21,480 nt of DNA from Deltaproteobacteria bacterium. GTDB lineage: Bacteria > DRYD01. This document shows positions 7,011-14,979 of the stretch, one piece after another. The position numbers and the translations under genes were made by a program. Each line of letters begins with the position of its first letter. The first letter of the stretch is position 1. The stretch spans positions 1 through 21,480 of the forward strand of contig JAPYWL010000018.1 in assembly GCA_028276365.1 (NCBI GenBank). Reading direction: 5' to 3'. The notes beneath the pieces were generated by a model. It was not told where the DNA came from and searched no databases. It worked only from the letters and a program-made list of their open reading frames with translations.

Positions 7011-9377
7011 ATGATAGATGACTTAGCTATAAAAAATAGAATCTCAATTTTAGAGAATCAATTCAAAATAAGAAAAGATCCAGCTTTGTTGTTAGAATTA
7101 TGTTTACTATATGATAAATTAGATCAATTTGTAGATTCTTTTAAAAATTTTCAGATATTAGTTGAAAATTATCCGTTTTTTATAAAAGGTAAGTTTTTTT
7201 ATACTTTTTTTTTAATAAAATGGGGTAGAAAGGAAAAAGTATTTAATATTATAGAAGATTATTTTATAACTAAATTTTTTTATAATGTTCCTAAAGCTTA
7301 CTATGTTAATGATGTAGATATCTCAAAGTTTTCTTATATATTTGATAAAGCTCTTGAGAATATAGAATTAATTTTAAAAAATAATATTGAGCCTTATAAT
7401 CTTGTTTTAAAAGGGTGGATACTTTTTGTAAAAAAATTAAATTATATTGAGTTTTTTGAAGAATTATTATCTAAATATAAAGATAATCAAAATATAATTT
7501 ATTTATTTTCTTTGCTAAGTATAGATAATTCAGATTATTCTAGGGCTGTCCTTCTTTTAAGGAAATTAATGGATATAAATCCTGTTTATGATATGACTTA
7601 TTTATTATTGGGGTATATTTATTTAAATCAGAATTTATTTTCAAATGCTATTTCTTATTTAAAGAAAGCTTCAGAATTAAATCCCAAGTCTTCTATAGCA
7701 CACTTATTATTAGGTAAGCATTTGATTTTACTGGATAAATTAGAAGATGCTATAGAAATATTATATAAAGCCAGGGATTTAGAACCTAATAACCCTGAAA
7801 TATATTACAATTTAGCTATTGCTTTTAAAAAACAATTTGATTTGGATAAAGCTCTTAAATTACTAAAAAATTGCTTGGATTTTAATTATAATGTAGTTGA
7901 AATTCTTAAAGAGATGGCAGATATCTATATAATTAAAGGAGATTATAAAGAAGCTCAAAAAATATTAGAAGAAATCCTGAATTATTCTATAATTGAAGAA
8001 CCAGAAATATTAGAAAAATTGGCTATAGTAAATGAAAGATTAAATAAATTAGATAGTGCTTTATACTATATTGATAAAGCTCTAAAAATTGAGCCTGATA
8101 ATATTGCTTTTATTAATTTAGCAGCTTTACTTTCTTTTAGAAAAGGAGATATTGATTATTCTTATTCATTATTTAGAAAATTATTATCTAAAGAATACAA
8201 AAATTTTGATGTGTATTATTATTTAGGTATAATAGAGTTAATCAGACTTAGATTTCATTTAGCTAAAGATTATTTTGAGAAAGCTTTAGAAATTAACCCT
8301 AATAAAAATGAGATAAAATATTTCCTAGCTTTGATTTATGCATTTGAAGGTAAGTTATCTAATGCTATTGATATTTTTATTAAGGCTAAAGATTTAGTTA
8401 AAGACCCTTATAAATATAAGTTATTATCTTTTAATATAGCCTCTGCTTTCTCTTTAATAGGTAATATTTCAAAAACTGAGCAGTTTTTAGATGAAGCTAT
8501 TGATGATTTTATTAATTCCCTAAAAAATGTTTCTGAACAAGATATATTGTTTTATACTACTTTGTTATTCCAAACTAAAGTTATTATAGAAACCTCTAAA
8601 TTATATAATAAATTATTTGAAACTTATAATAATTTAACGAACTCTACTTTACAAACCTTACAGGCGATTGTAGATATAATAGAATCTAAGGATATATTCA
8701 CTAAAGATCATACTAAACGTGTAATGATAATATCAACAGAAATAGCTAAAAAAATGAATATAGATGAAGAATTCTTAAAAGCATTGATAGCAGGTACTGT
8801 GGTACATGATATAGGGAAAATAGGAATTCCTGATAATATTTTGAATAAACCAGGAAGATTAACTGATGAGGAATTTGAAATAATGAAAAAACATACTGTA
8901 ATAGGTTATAATATAGTAAAACAGATGTATTTTCCTTGGCCTAATGTTAGTGATCAAAAATTACTAAAAAAATATGGTGGGATTCCTGAATGTGTTAGAT
9001 ATCATCATGAAAAATGGGATGGTACAGGGTATCCTGATGGTTTAAAAGGAGAAGAAATTCCAATTTTGGCAAGGATAATTGCAATAGCTGATGTATTTGA
9101 TGCTTTGATGAGTAAAAGACAATATAAAGAAGGATTACCTGCTTATAAAAGTATAGAAATTATCGAGAAATCTAAAGGAAAACATTTTGATCCCGATATA
9201 GTTAATGTATTTTTAGAAATTGCCGATGATTTAGTATTGTTATTATATGCAGGAGTACCTGTTAAAGAATTATTTGAAGATAAAAGCGTTTTTGAATTCT
9301 TTAAAGAGCAAACTGCACAAACTCAATATCAACACCATGATATAAACCTCGATGAATTATTTAAAAATATTGAATAA
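7011..9377 (+). CDS. TPR-repeat HD-GYP protein, probable cyclic-di-GMP phosphodiesterase
   Basis: The 788-aa soluble protein has a long N-terminal helical part (about 1-160), tetratricopeptide-like repeats (about 165-480; e.g. NPKSSIAHLLLGKHLILLDK, EPNNPEIYYNLAIAFKK, NPNKNEIKYFLALIYAFEGK) and a C-terminal HD-GYP domain (about 545-745). The domain is complete: His599-Asp600 in VVHDIGKIGIPD, then HHEKWDGTGYPDGL at 665-678 and ARIIAIADVFDAL. These are the metal ligands and GYP motif needed to hydrolyse cyclic-di-GMP. The TPR part probably docks a partner or regulates the domain. No clear Shine-Dalgarno precedes the ATG at 7011. The stop overlaps the next gene by 26 bp. Confidence 0.9.
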   Translation: MIDDLAIKNRISILENQFKIRKDPALLLELCLLYDKLDQFVDSFKNFQILVENYPFFIKGKFFYTFFLIKWGRKEKVFNIIEDYFITKFFYNVPKAYYVNDVDISKFSYIFDKALENIELILKNNIEPYNLVLKGWILFVKKLNYIEFFEELLSKYKDNQNIIYLFSLLSIDNSDYSRAVLLLRKLMDINPVYDMTYLLLGYIYLNQNLFSNAISYLKKASELNPKSSIAHLLLGKHLILLDKLEDAIEILYKARDLEPNNPEIYYNLAIAFKKQFDLDKALKLLKNCLDFNYNVVEILKEMADIYIIKGDYKEAQKILEEILNYSIIEEPEILEKLAIVNERLNKLDSALYYIDKALKIEPDNIAFINLAALLSFRKGDIDYSYSLFRKLLSKEYKNFDVYYYLGIIELIRLRFHLAKDYFEKALEINPNKNEIKYFLALIYAFEGKLSNAIDIFIKAKDLVKDPYKYKLLSFNIASAFSLIGNISKTEQFLDEAIDDFINSLKNVSEQDILFYTTLLFQTKVIIETSKLYNKLFETYNNLTNSTLQTLQAIVDIIESKDIFTKDHTKRVMIISTEIAKKMNIDEEFLKALIAGTVVHDIGKIGIPDNILNKPGRLTDEEFEIMKKHTVIGYNIVKQMYFPWPNVSDQKLLKKYGGIPECVRYHHEKWDGTGYPDGLKGEEIPILARIIAIADVFDALMSKRQYKEGLPAYKSIEIIEKSKGKHFDPDIVNVFLEIADDLVLLLYAGVPVKELFEDKSVFEFFKEQTAQTQYQHHDINLDELFKNIE

Positions 9378-10221
9378 TTCTAAATTGTATATTATATTTT
9401 TTATTACTTTTTTTATTTTATTTTATTTATTTAATTTTTGGGGATGTATTTCTTATAAAAATCGAATTTATTATACTATTTTTTATCTTGATAAAAATTA
9501 TGGATATTTAATACCTGTTTCCTTTAAGATTGGTAATAATTCAAGTAATGAGGTTATTAATAATATTGTATATGAAATTTTAAAGATTAAAGTAGATAGT
9601 ATTAAAATGGTTGCTGATAAAAAAAATAAAACTAATATTTTTAACATTTTTATATCACAAAAACCAGATTTAATTTACGATTATGATACTATTTTAGCTT
9701 ATGATCAGTTGTATTTTTCTTTTTTTTATAGCCAAATTTATGGAAAAATTAATTTTTACTTTAATAGTAATAAACTTATATTAAATGGAATAGATTTTTC
9801 ATTTAATATAGATGAAATTAATACAAAGATTTTTAACAATATTTTTAATTTAAAGAAAATAGACGAAGGTAACTATTTTTTATTTAGTTCATATGATAAA
9901 AATAATGTTATTCCTGTTTTCTTACCTAAAAACTATAAATTGAATATTGTTTTATCTAATCAATTTAATGATAAGGGATTATATAGTATTAAAGATTTTT
10001 TATTAACAAAATTTAATGTAAAGGAATTATATGTTCAAGATAATAATACTTTTGTTATCTACTTTAAGGAAAATATTATAAAAAAAGAAACTGATATGAA
10101 AAAATTTTATTTTTTATTTTTTAATACTAATTTAGAAAAAATAGTTTTTAAAGATAGAAATAAAGTTTTAATTAGGCCAAAGAATTTTTCTTTTACTTCC
10201 TATGCTATTAATAGTTTTTGA
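9352..10221 (+). CDS. Membrane-anchored GerMN-like protein
   Basis: The 289-aa product has one N-terminal hydrophobic segment (about 12-31, ending FNFWGC), so it is membrane-anchored or exported. The Cys there is not in a convincing lipobox. Residues about 38-165 read like a GerMN domain: IFYLDKNYGYLIPVSFKIG, then a helix NEVINNIVYEIL, and later a Leu/Ile-rich strand-loop part. The C-terminal half (about 190-285) may repeat this fold in a diverged form. GerMN proteins bind peptidoglycan or act in envelope and sporulation processes; here the assignment rests on pattern only. It starts within the 3' end of the TPR/HD-GYP gene, which suggests coupled expression. Confidence 0.55.
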   Translation: MNYLKILNNSKLYIIFFITFFILFYLFNFWGCISYKNRIYYTIFYLDKNYGYLIPVSFKIGNNSSNEVINNIVYEILKIKVDSIKMVADKKNKTNIFNIFISQKPDLIYDYDTILAYDQLYFSFFYSQIYGKINFYFNSNKLILNGIDFSFNIDEINTKIFNNIFNLKKIDEGNYFLFSSYDKNNVIPVFLPKNYKLNIVLSNQFNDKGLYSIKDFLLTKFNVKELYVQDNNTFVIYFKENIIKKETDMKKFYFLFFNTNLEKIVFKDRNKVLIRPKNFSFTSYAINSF

Positions 10222-10255
10222 AATATGTAATAACAAATAATAAATAATAAAGATA

Positions 10256-11536
10256 ATGAGTAACTATTTTGATTTAAATTATTTTGATTTAATAGGAAGT
10301 ATCTTAATAGGTTTTATTTTATATGTTTTAACTATTTGGACTTATAAATACGGAATAAAGAATTTTCAAAATAAAGTAATAAAAGAAGATTATTTTGTAA
10401 CTCCTACTGATTTTTTATTTATATTGCTTTCATTATTTTATTATGATAAATTATTTTTATTGGTACTTACTTTTTTAGGTTTTAATTTAGGGGGGATTTT
10501 TTATTCTTATTTTATAAAAAGAAAAATAACTGATTTTATTTTTATCTTTCTTAATTCTATTACTATTTTTACTCCTTTATTTTTTTTATCTTTTTTGATT
10601 TCTTTATTTTTTGATTTTAATGATGTTTTGAATATAAAAAATAATTGGGTTTATGTTTTAAAAATGTTATTGGTTTTTATGGGATATATTATTTTTAATA
10701 AAACTTTAACTATTTTTATTAAAGAATTATTTAATTTTTTAGTAAATAGAAGATCTTTTATAGAGTTTTTAGGTGTTTTAATTAAAAGAATTAGTGATAA
10801 TTTTTTAGGTTACTTAGAATTAATACTTTTTTCTCAAGCTATATTAGCTTTTATTTTTTTTATATTTTTTTTACAAAAGAATTATTTTAATTGCTTAATA
10901 ATTTTGTTAATAGTTTTTTTAATTTATTATATAGATAAAATTTTATTTGATTTATATTTAGTTTATGATAGGACTATTGAGATGATTTTAAAAATATTAG
11001 AAGAATATGATTTTAATACCTTAGAGCATTCCAAAAGAGTAGCTTTTATTGCTAAGGAATTAGCTATATATGTTGGGTTATCTCATGAGGAGATATCTTC
11101 TATAGAATTGGCAGCTAAATTACATGATATAGGTAAACTTGATGTTCCTTCTTTTATTCTAAATAAGAAATCTAGATTAACTAATTTTGAATATAAGTTA
11201 ATTACATTTCACCCAATTATAAGTGCTCAGATAGGTCAGGTGATTTTAAGTAAAGAAGAACTAGATTTTATTAAATATCATCATTTATATCCTAATATTG
11301 AAAATAGGAAAATAACCTATAAAGATGTTCCTTTGGGAGCTAGAATTATAACTATTGCTGATATATATGATGCTTTAAGATCTAAGCGATCTTATAAGCA
11401 AACTTTATCTCATGAAGAAGTAATAAAGGAAATGACCAAAGATTTACTTAAAGATGTAGTAGATCCTCATTTATTTATTAAATTCACTAAAATCTATGAT
11501 AAAATAAAAAATTTTTATGAAACTACGGAGAATTGA
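10256..11536 (+). CDS. Multi-pass membrane HD-GYP protein with degenerate GYP motif
   Basis: Residues about 10-230 hold roughly six or seven hydrophobic segments. A cytoplasmic HD-GYP domain follows (about 245-415). The HD pair is intact (His290-Asp291 in LHDIGKLDVPSFIL), as is His342-His343. The stretch after it reads HHLYPNIENRKITY instead of HHExxDGxGYP, so the third-site Glu and the GYP loop are gone. The downstream ARIITIADIYDALRSKRSYK is conserved. The protein may therefore be a catalytically weak or receptor-type member that senses cyclic-di-GMP or a membrane signal. Only a weak AAAGA precedes the ATG. It closes the operon of the intact HD-GYP gene, 34 bases after the GerMN-like gene. 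Confidence 0.85.
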   Translation: MSNYFDLNYFDLIGSILIGFILYVLTIWTYKYGIKNFQNKVIKEDYFVTPTDFLFILLSLFYYDKLFLLVLTFLGFNLGGIFYSYFIKRKITDFIFIFLNSITIFTPLFFLSFLISLFFDFNDVLNIKNNWVYVLKMLLVFMGYIIFNKTLTIFIKELFNFLVNRRSFIEFLGVLIKRISDNFLGYLELILFSQAILAFIFFIFFLQKNYFNCLIILLIVFLIYYIDKILFDLYLVYDRTIEMILKILEEYDFNTLEHSKRVAFIAKELAIYVGLSHEEISSIELAAKLHDIGKLDVPSFILNKKSRLTNFEYKLITFHPIISAQIGQVILSKEELDFIKYHHLYPNIENRKITYKDVPLGARIITIADIYDALRSKRSYKQTLSHEEVIKEMTKDLLKDVVDPHLFIKFTKIYDKIKNFYETTEN

Positions 11537-11578
11537 AGAAATCTAAGGAAAAATAAAGAAGCTTAAAAATAGGGAGGG

Positions 11579-11612
11579 TAAGGAGGGGAAATCTTTTGGA
11601 TTCCCCTCCTTA
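11579..11612. terminator. Bidirectional intrinsic terminator between convergent genes
   Basis: TAAGGAGGGGAAATC (11579-11593) pairs with GATTCCCCTCCTTA (11599-11612), with one bulged A and a five-base loop. On the plus strand the hairpin is followed by A-rich sequence and then a run of seven T (about 11626-11632). On the minus strand it is followed, after CCCTCCCTA, by TTTTT. It sits between the stop of the HD-GYP gene (11536) and the stop of the clostripain-type gene (11638), so it can end transcription from both sides. Confidence 0.85.
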
Positions 11613-11637
11613 AAATCATATTCTTTTTTTAGTTTAG

Positions 11638-12861
11638 TTAGGAATTAACTTTTTTAAGCATTTCATCCCATAGGGTATCTTTAGCAAAGGAGGTATCTTG
11701 ATAGGAATAGGATGGAGCACCCCAAGTAGGCATTTCAATAGATACTCCTGTAGCATTAGGATGAGCATTAGTATGGAACTCTTTTACTACATATTCATTT
11801 AAAGCATTAACAAGCTCAGTAGCAGCTTGTTTAACTTGATCACTTACATTAGCTTGGGATAATTGTTTAGCAAAATGTCCTAAATCTCTAAAGGTTCCAT
11901 AGAATCTTTCTGTATCTGATATAATTGATTTAACGGTTTTAAAGTCTTGGGGATTATCTATAATAGCTTGTGCTAAAGCGTTAGTTTTTTCTGCAACTAA
12001 ATTAGCTTTTTCTAAATCAACAGCTGATAAAGTTTTAAGCGAGTGGGTGAAGTTAGCAGCTGCTTTAACCATCATTGTAGCTAAATCCTTAGGTTCTACA
12101 TCTACGTTTATTAGCATCATTTGTTGTGCTACTTTTAATACATCAGCTAAAGTTTTACCGAAAATGCTACCATAAGGCCAGCCGTCTGCTCCCTCTAATT
12201 GTTCTGAAGCTACCATATATTTAGCAAAATCTTTTAATTCGTAACCTACTTCAGCCATTGCCATTAAACAAGCATCCCAACCTAAAAGATCTATTTTTTT
12301 ACCACCTATTTCTACTGCTTTTGCTAAAGCTTGTTTGATTTCATTTAATGACATAAATTTGTTATGAGTATCATCTTCTACTGCTCCTTCCCAACCAGCT
12401 CCGTGATCACTTATTATAACTGCTATATGATCGGCTGGGAACTTTTTTATTAGTTCTCCTATTTTGGTCCCCATAAATTCTGGATCAGCTGTATTAACTT
12501 TACCTAAGTTTTCAATAACTGGTGAATTAACTTTTCCTAAATCTGGATCAGAATGTAAATAAAATGTTTTAGCGTTTTTCCATTGCTTGCCATAATTTCC
12601 TTGGTCTGCTATTGAGACCATGTGGGTATTTTCATCTGAACCTACTTTTTCTAATTCATTTATATCATCAAACAGATAACTGTATAAGTTATTGTCTCCA
12701 GCACTGTAAAGAAGTACTAACCATTTTTTATGCTGATTTTCTTCTGGTACTGTAACTACTTCATCTACTGGGGTTGAGTCTTGTGTTTCTGGTTTGGTTA
12801 ATTGATTTTGAGAAGTAGTTAAGTAGTTTTTTTGTGTATTTAGGCTAACTTGATTTACCAT
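11638..12861 (-). CDS. Clostripain-family (C11) cysteine peptidase
   Basis: The 407-aa protein carries the C11/caspase-fold catalytic pair: His153 in IISDHGAGWEG and Cys198 in LLGWDACLMAMAEV. The core begins near residue 46 with WLVLLYSAGDNNL, a typical first strand, and includes EQLEGADGWPY after the Cys. Family members cleave after Arg or Lys and often self-activate. Residues 1-45 are a polar, Gln/Thr/Pro-rich leader without a signal peptide, so the export route is unclear. AAAAGGAGGG just upstream (about 12868-12877) fixes the ATG at 12861. It is a single gene read against its neighbours, ended by the hairpin at 11579-11612. Its base composition looks somewhat less AT-rich than surrounding genes. 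Confidence 0.92.
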   Translation of the reverse strand: MVNQVSLNTQKNYLTTSQNQLTKPETQDSTPVDEVVTVPEENQHKKWLVLLYSAGDNNLYSYLFDDINELEKVGSDENTHMVSIADQGNYGKQWKNAKTFYLHSDPDLGKVNSPVIENLGKVNTADPEFMGTKIGELIKKFPADHIAVIISDHGAGWEGAVEDDTHNKFMSLNEIKQALAKAVEIGGKKIDLLGWDACLMAMAEVGYELKDFAKYMVASEQLEGADGWPYGSIFGKTLADVLKVAQQMMLINVDVEPKDLATMMVKAAANFTHSLKTLSAVDLEKANLVAEKTNALAQAIIDNPQDFKTVKSIISDTERFYGTFRDLGHFAKQLSQANVSDQVKQAATELVNALNEYVVKEFHTNAHPNATGVSIEMPTWGAPSYSYQDTSFAKDTLWDEMLKKVNS

Positions 12862-12912
12862 ACTTTATTTTCCCTCCTTTTGATTTATTTTTTTGTTTTT
12901 TACAATTTCAAT

Positions 12913-12940
12913 ATGATAAAAAAAAATACAAAAAAAGCAA
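12913..12940 (-). promoter_or_regulatory. Possible promoter of the clostripain-type gene
   Basis: On the minus strand TTGCTT (12940-12935) and TATCAT (12918-12913) are 16 bases apart, about 50 bases upstream of the start codon at 12861 and just before its Shine-Dalgarno. Both hexamers match the sigma-70 consensus only partly, so this is a weak prediction. Confidence 0.35.
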
Positions 12941-13066
12941 TCATTTATTAAAAAAATGTTAAAAATAAAATAAAAGTAAAGAAATACTAAAAAAATACCA
13001 ATAAAATTTTTAATTTTATCGTATTAAATTATGTAAAAAGTAAAGAATATAAAAATTAAAATATTT

Positions 13067-13531
13067 ATGTGGAAAAGTTTTTTTAAGCAAAATAAAAAAC
13101 ATATTAATCTTAATGAGCTTTATTTATTAGTTTTTAGTGAATTGGAAAATAAAGATAAAAAAAATGAAATTTTAGAACACTTACAAAATTGCTATCATTG
13201 TAATTCAAAATATATTAAATTAAAAAATGAAGTTAACTTTTTATTAAATAATAGTAGATTTTTAAATAAAGAAACTGTAAAAGTTAAAAATAATAGTTAT
13301 TTTACTTTAAAAAAGAAATTGGCATTTTATTTGGCTTCTTTTATTTTAATATGTGGGATATTTTTTGGGATTTATTTTATAAATAGTCAAAAAGAATACA
13401 CTGCTTTAAATGAAAATATTGATACATTAGAATTGATGAAGCTATATGATAAAATAAATTTGATTGAAAATAATATTGATGAATATAGATTGATTACTTA
13501 TAATTATGAAGAGGAATTTAACGAATTTTAA
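13067..13531 (+). CDS. Membrane protein with anti-sigma-factor-type zinc finger
   Basis: The 154-aa product has an N-terminal cytoplasmic helical part containing His38-x3-Cys42-x2-Cys45 (EHLQNCYHC). This is the zinc-binding core of ZAS/zf-HC2 anti-sigma factors. A single transmembrane segment follows (about 85-106, LAFYLASFILICGIFFGIYF), then a short 48-residue outer tail. This is the standard layout of membrane anti-sigma factors, which hold an ECF sigma factor until an envelope signal arrives. The partner sigma gene normally lies immediately upstream; here the upstream neighbour is the divergent peptidase gene, so the sigma factor is absent or elsewhere. No Shine-Dalgarno is visible. Anti-sigma function is inferred from motif and topology. 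Confidence 0.6.
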   Translation: MWKSFFKQNKKHINLNELYLLVFSELENKDKKNEILEHLQNCYHCNSKYIKLKNEVNFLLNNSRFLNKETVKVKNNSYFTLKKKLAFYLASFILICGIFFGIYFINSQKEYTALNENIDTLELMKLYDKINLIENNIDEYRLITYNYEEEFNEF

Positions 13532-13539
13532 TTTGTAAA

Positions 13540-13563
13540 AAGGAGGTGATTAATATGCGATAA
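13540..13563 (+). other. Two-codon mini-ORF (Met-Arg-stop) with perfect Shine-Dalgarno
   Basis: AAGGAGGTGAT (13540-13550) is complementary over 11 bases to the usual 16S rRNA 3' tail. It is followed four bases later by ATG CGA TAA (13555-13563). The spacing is ideal for initiation, yet the ORF ends after Met-Arg. It lies between the anti-sigma-like gene and the helical secreted protein gene. It could be a regulatory minigene, a ribosome standby site or the scar of a lost gene. Confidence 0.5.
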
Positions 13564-13618
13564 TTAATTTTAGCTTTATAGCAAATAAAAAACAAATACA
13601 TAAGGAGGTAAATATATA

Positions 13619-14266
13619 ATGAAAAAAAACTATAAATTTTTAATAATAAGTCTAATTTTAACTATTATGATACTATTAAGTATAATATTTAATAGTTATA
13701 AGGATCTGAAATTAAGTGATTTAGGTAATAATTTAGCTTTTGCACAAAATGATCAAAAAAATACATCTATGGATAGCAACCAAAAAGATAATTTAAAATC
13801 AGATAATTTAAAATCCAAGGAATTAAAGGAAAAAGTAGGTAAGCATATCTCTAAAAAAATCGAAGATGATAAGGATTTTTGGAATTATTTACAAACTAAT
13901 CACCCTAATTTATATAATTCTCTTAATAATCTAAAATCCAAATACCAAGATTTATATAACCATTTTTCATTTAGAATTTACGGAATATATAAATTAATGA
14001 ATAGAACGGATAATAATGTTATTAAAGATTTGCTTAAGGAAAAAATAGCTATTCATGATAAAATAGTTAGTTTAATTTATGATTATAAAGAAAAAAAGGT
14101 TCAGGCAAGCGAATTTGAAAATAAAATGAAATCATATATTAAAGATTTATTAGATAATGAAGAAAAAATATTAACTGAAAGGGTTAATGAATTTAAAGCT
14201 AAGAAAGATCAAATGGCTGAAGATATGTATAAAAAAATGAAAGAAAAAGTAGATAAAGAAAAATAG
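13619..14266 (+). CDS. Exported helical protein of unknown function
   Basis: The 215-aa product starts with a basic n-region and hydrophobic segment (about 7-25) that is a signal peptide or anchor. A second possible processing site is AFA|QN at 42. A polar linker (about 43-68) contains a short repeat (DNLKSDNLKSKELK). The rest (about 70-215) is predicted to be almost entirely helical, highly charged and without cysteines, with long amphipathic stretches near 100-135 and 150-215. This layout resembles periplasmic helical-hairpin sensors or chaperones that accompany anti-sigma factors (CnrX/Spy type), but the match is by shape only. TAAGGAGG 9-16 bases upstream supports the start. Confidence 0.7.
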   Translation: MKKNYKFLIISLILTIMILLSIIFNSYKDLKLSDLGNNLAFAQNDQKNTSMDSNQKDNLKSDNLKSKELKEKVGKHISKKIEDDKDFWNYLQTNHPNLYNSLNNLKSKYQDLYNHFSFRIYGIYKLMNRTDNNVIKDLLKEKIAIHDKIVSLIYDYKEKKVQASEFENKMKSYIKDLLDNEEKILTERVNEFKAKKDQMAEDMYKKMKEKVDKEK

Positions 14267-14345
14267 TATATTTTTATATTAACTAAGACATACAGCCTTT
14301 GTTAAAATATGATATACAAAATTAAAACAGAATAAAGAAAGCAAA

Positions 14346-14360
14346 AAGCAACAGGGGGAT
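14346..14360 (+). repeat. Left arm of a perfect 15-bp inverted repeat around the Lys/Glu/Thr-rich gene
   Basis: AAGCAACAGGGGGAT is the exact reverse complement of 14841-14855. The similarity extends outward to AATAAAG if an 8-base insertion is allowed on this side (14333-14345). It lies 62 bases before the start codon, in the 5' untranslated region. Confidence 0.75.
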
Positions 14361-14421
14361 AATAAAAAAATAATGATAATAAAAAATAATATAAAAAAAT
14401 AAAATATAAATAAAAGGGGGT

Positions 14422-14796
14422 ATGAAAAAAATGAGAAAAATGTTATCTTATATAACTATAGCAGTATTTGTAATTACTTTAGTTTTGGGTAATGTTTTTG
14501 CAGCAACATCTACTAATTCTAAGGAATCAAATGCTAAAAGTACTACTGTTACTACATCTACTAATGTTACTACATCTACTGCTGCTAAAACTGGGGAAGT
14601 AAAAAAAGAAACAAACAAAGAAAAAAAGGAAATGAAAAAAGAAACTAAAAAAGAAGCAAAAAAGGTAAAAAAAGAAGCAAAGAAAGAAGAAAAAGAAATG
14701 AAAAAGGAAAACAAAACTACAACAAATTCTTCTAATACTACAAATACCACTACTAATAAATATAATACCACAACAACTACTACTAATAAAAAATAA
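14422..14796 (+). CDS. Secreted low-complexity Thr/Lys/Glu-rich protein
   Basis: A clear signal peptide (MKKMRKMLSYITIAVFVITL, cleavage near VFA|AT at 27) is followed by three compositional blocks: Thr/Ser/Ala (about 28-55), a Lys/Glu block of repeated KKE-type units (about 57-95), and a Thr/Asn tail (about 96-124). There is no Cys, no Trp and no globular domain. The Lys/Glu block probably forms a charged single helix, flanked by flexible and possibly glycosylated Thr-rich segments, as in surface spacers or cell-wall linkers. AAAAGGGGG before the start supports translation from 14422. The gene is enclosed by a perfect 15-bp inverted repeat. An apparent ORF on the opposite strand is only its shadow. 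Confidence 0.7.
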   Translation: MKKMRKMLSYITIAVFVITLVLGNVFAATSTNSKESNAKSTTVTTSTNVTTSTAAKTGEVKKETNKEKKEMKKETKKEAKKVKKEAKKEEKEMKKENKTTTNSSNTTNTTTNKYNTTTTTTNKK

Positions 14797-14840
14797 TTAA
14801 TAAATAAAAAATAATTAATATTTAAATTAATAAAAATTTA

Positions 14841-14855
14841 ATCCCCCTGTTGCTT
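14841..14855 (-). repeat. Right arm of the perfect 15-bp inverted repeat
   Basis: ATCCCCCTGTTGCTT mirrors 14346-14360 exactly and is followed by CTTTATT, which continues the match to the outer part of the left arm. It lies 44 bases after the stop codon. In RNA the two arms could pair and loop out the whole 480-base coding unit; in DNA they could be ends of a small mobile cassette. Confidence 0.75.
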
Positions 14856-14979
14856 CTTTATTTATTAACGAAATATAAGCTGTATTTTAAGAGTTTTTTA
14901 AAAAGGATAAATCTAATTTTTAGAGAATTAGAGAATTAGGTGAATATAAAATTTACTAAAAATAATTAAAATATTTAAT

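Noticed and set aside
14448-14771. Minus-strand ORF of 107 codons rich in Phe, Val and Ser
   Set aside because: It is the shadow of the Lys/Glu/Thr-rich gene on the plus strand, which has a signal peptide and Shine-Dalgarno.
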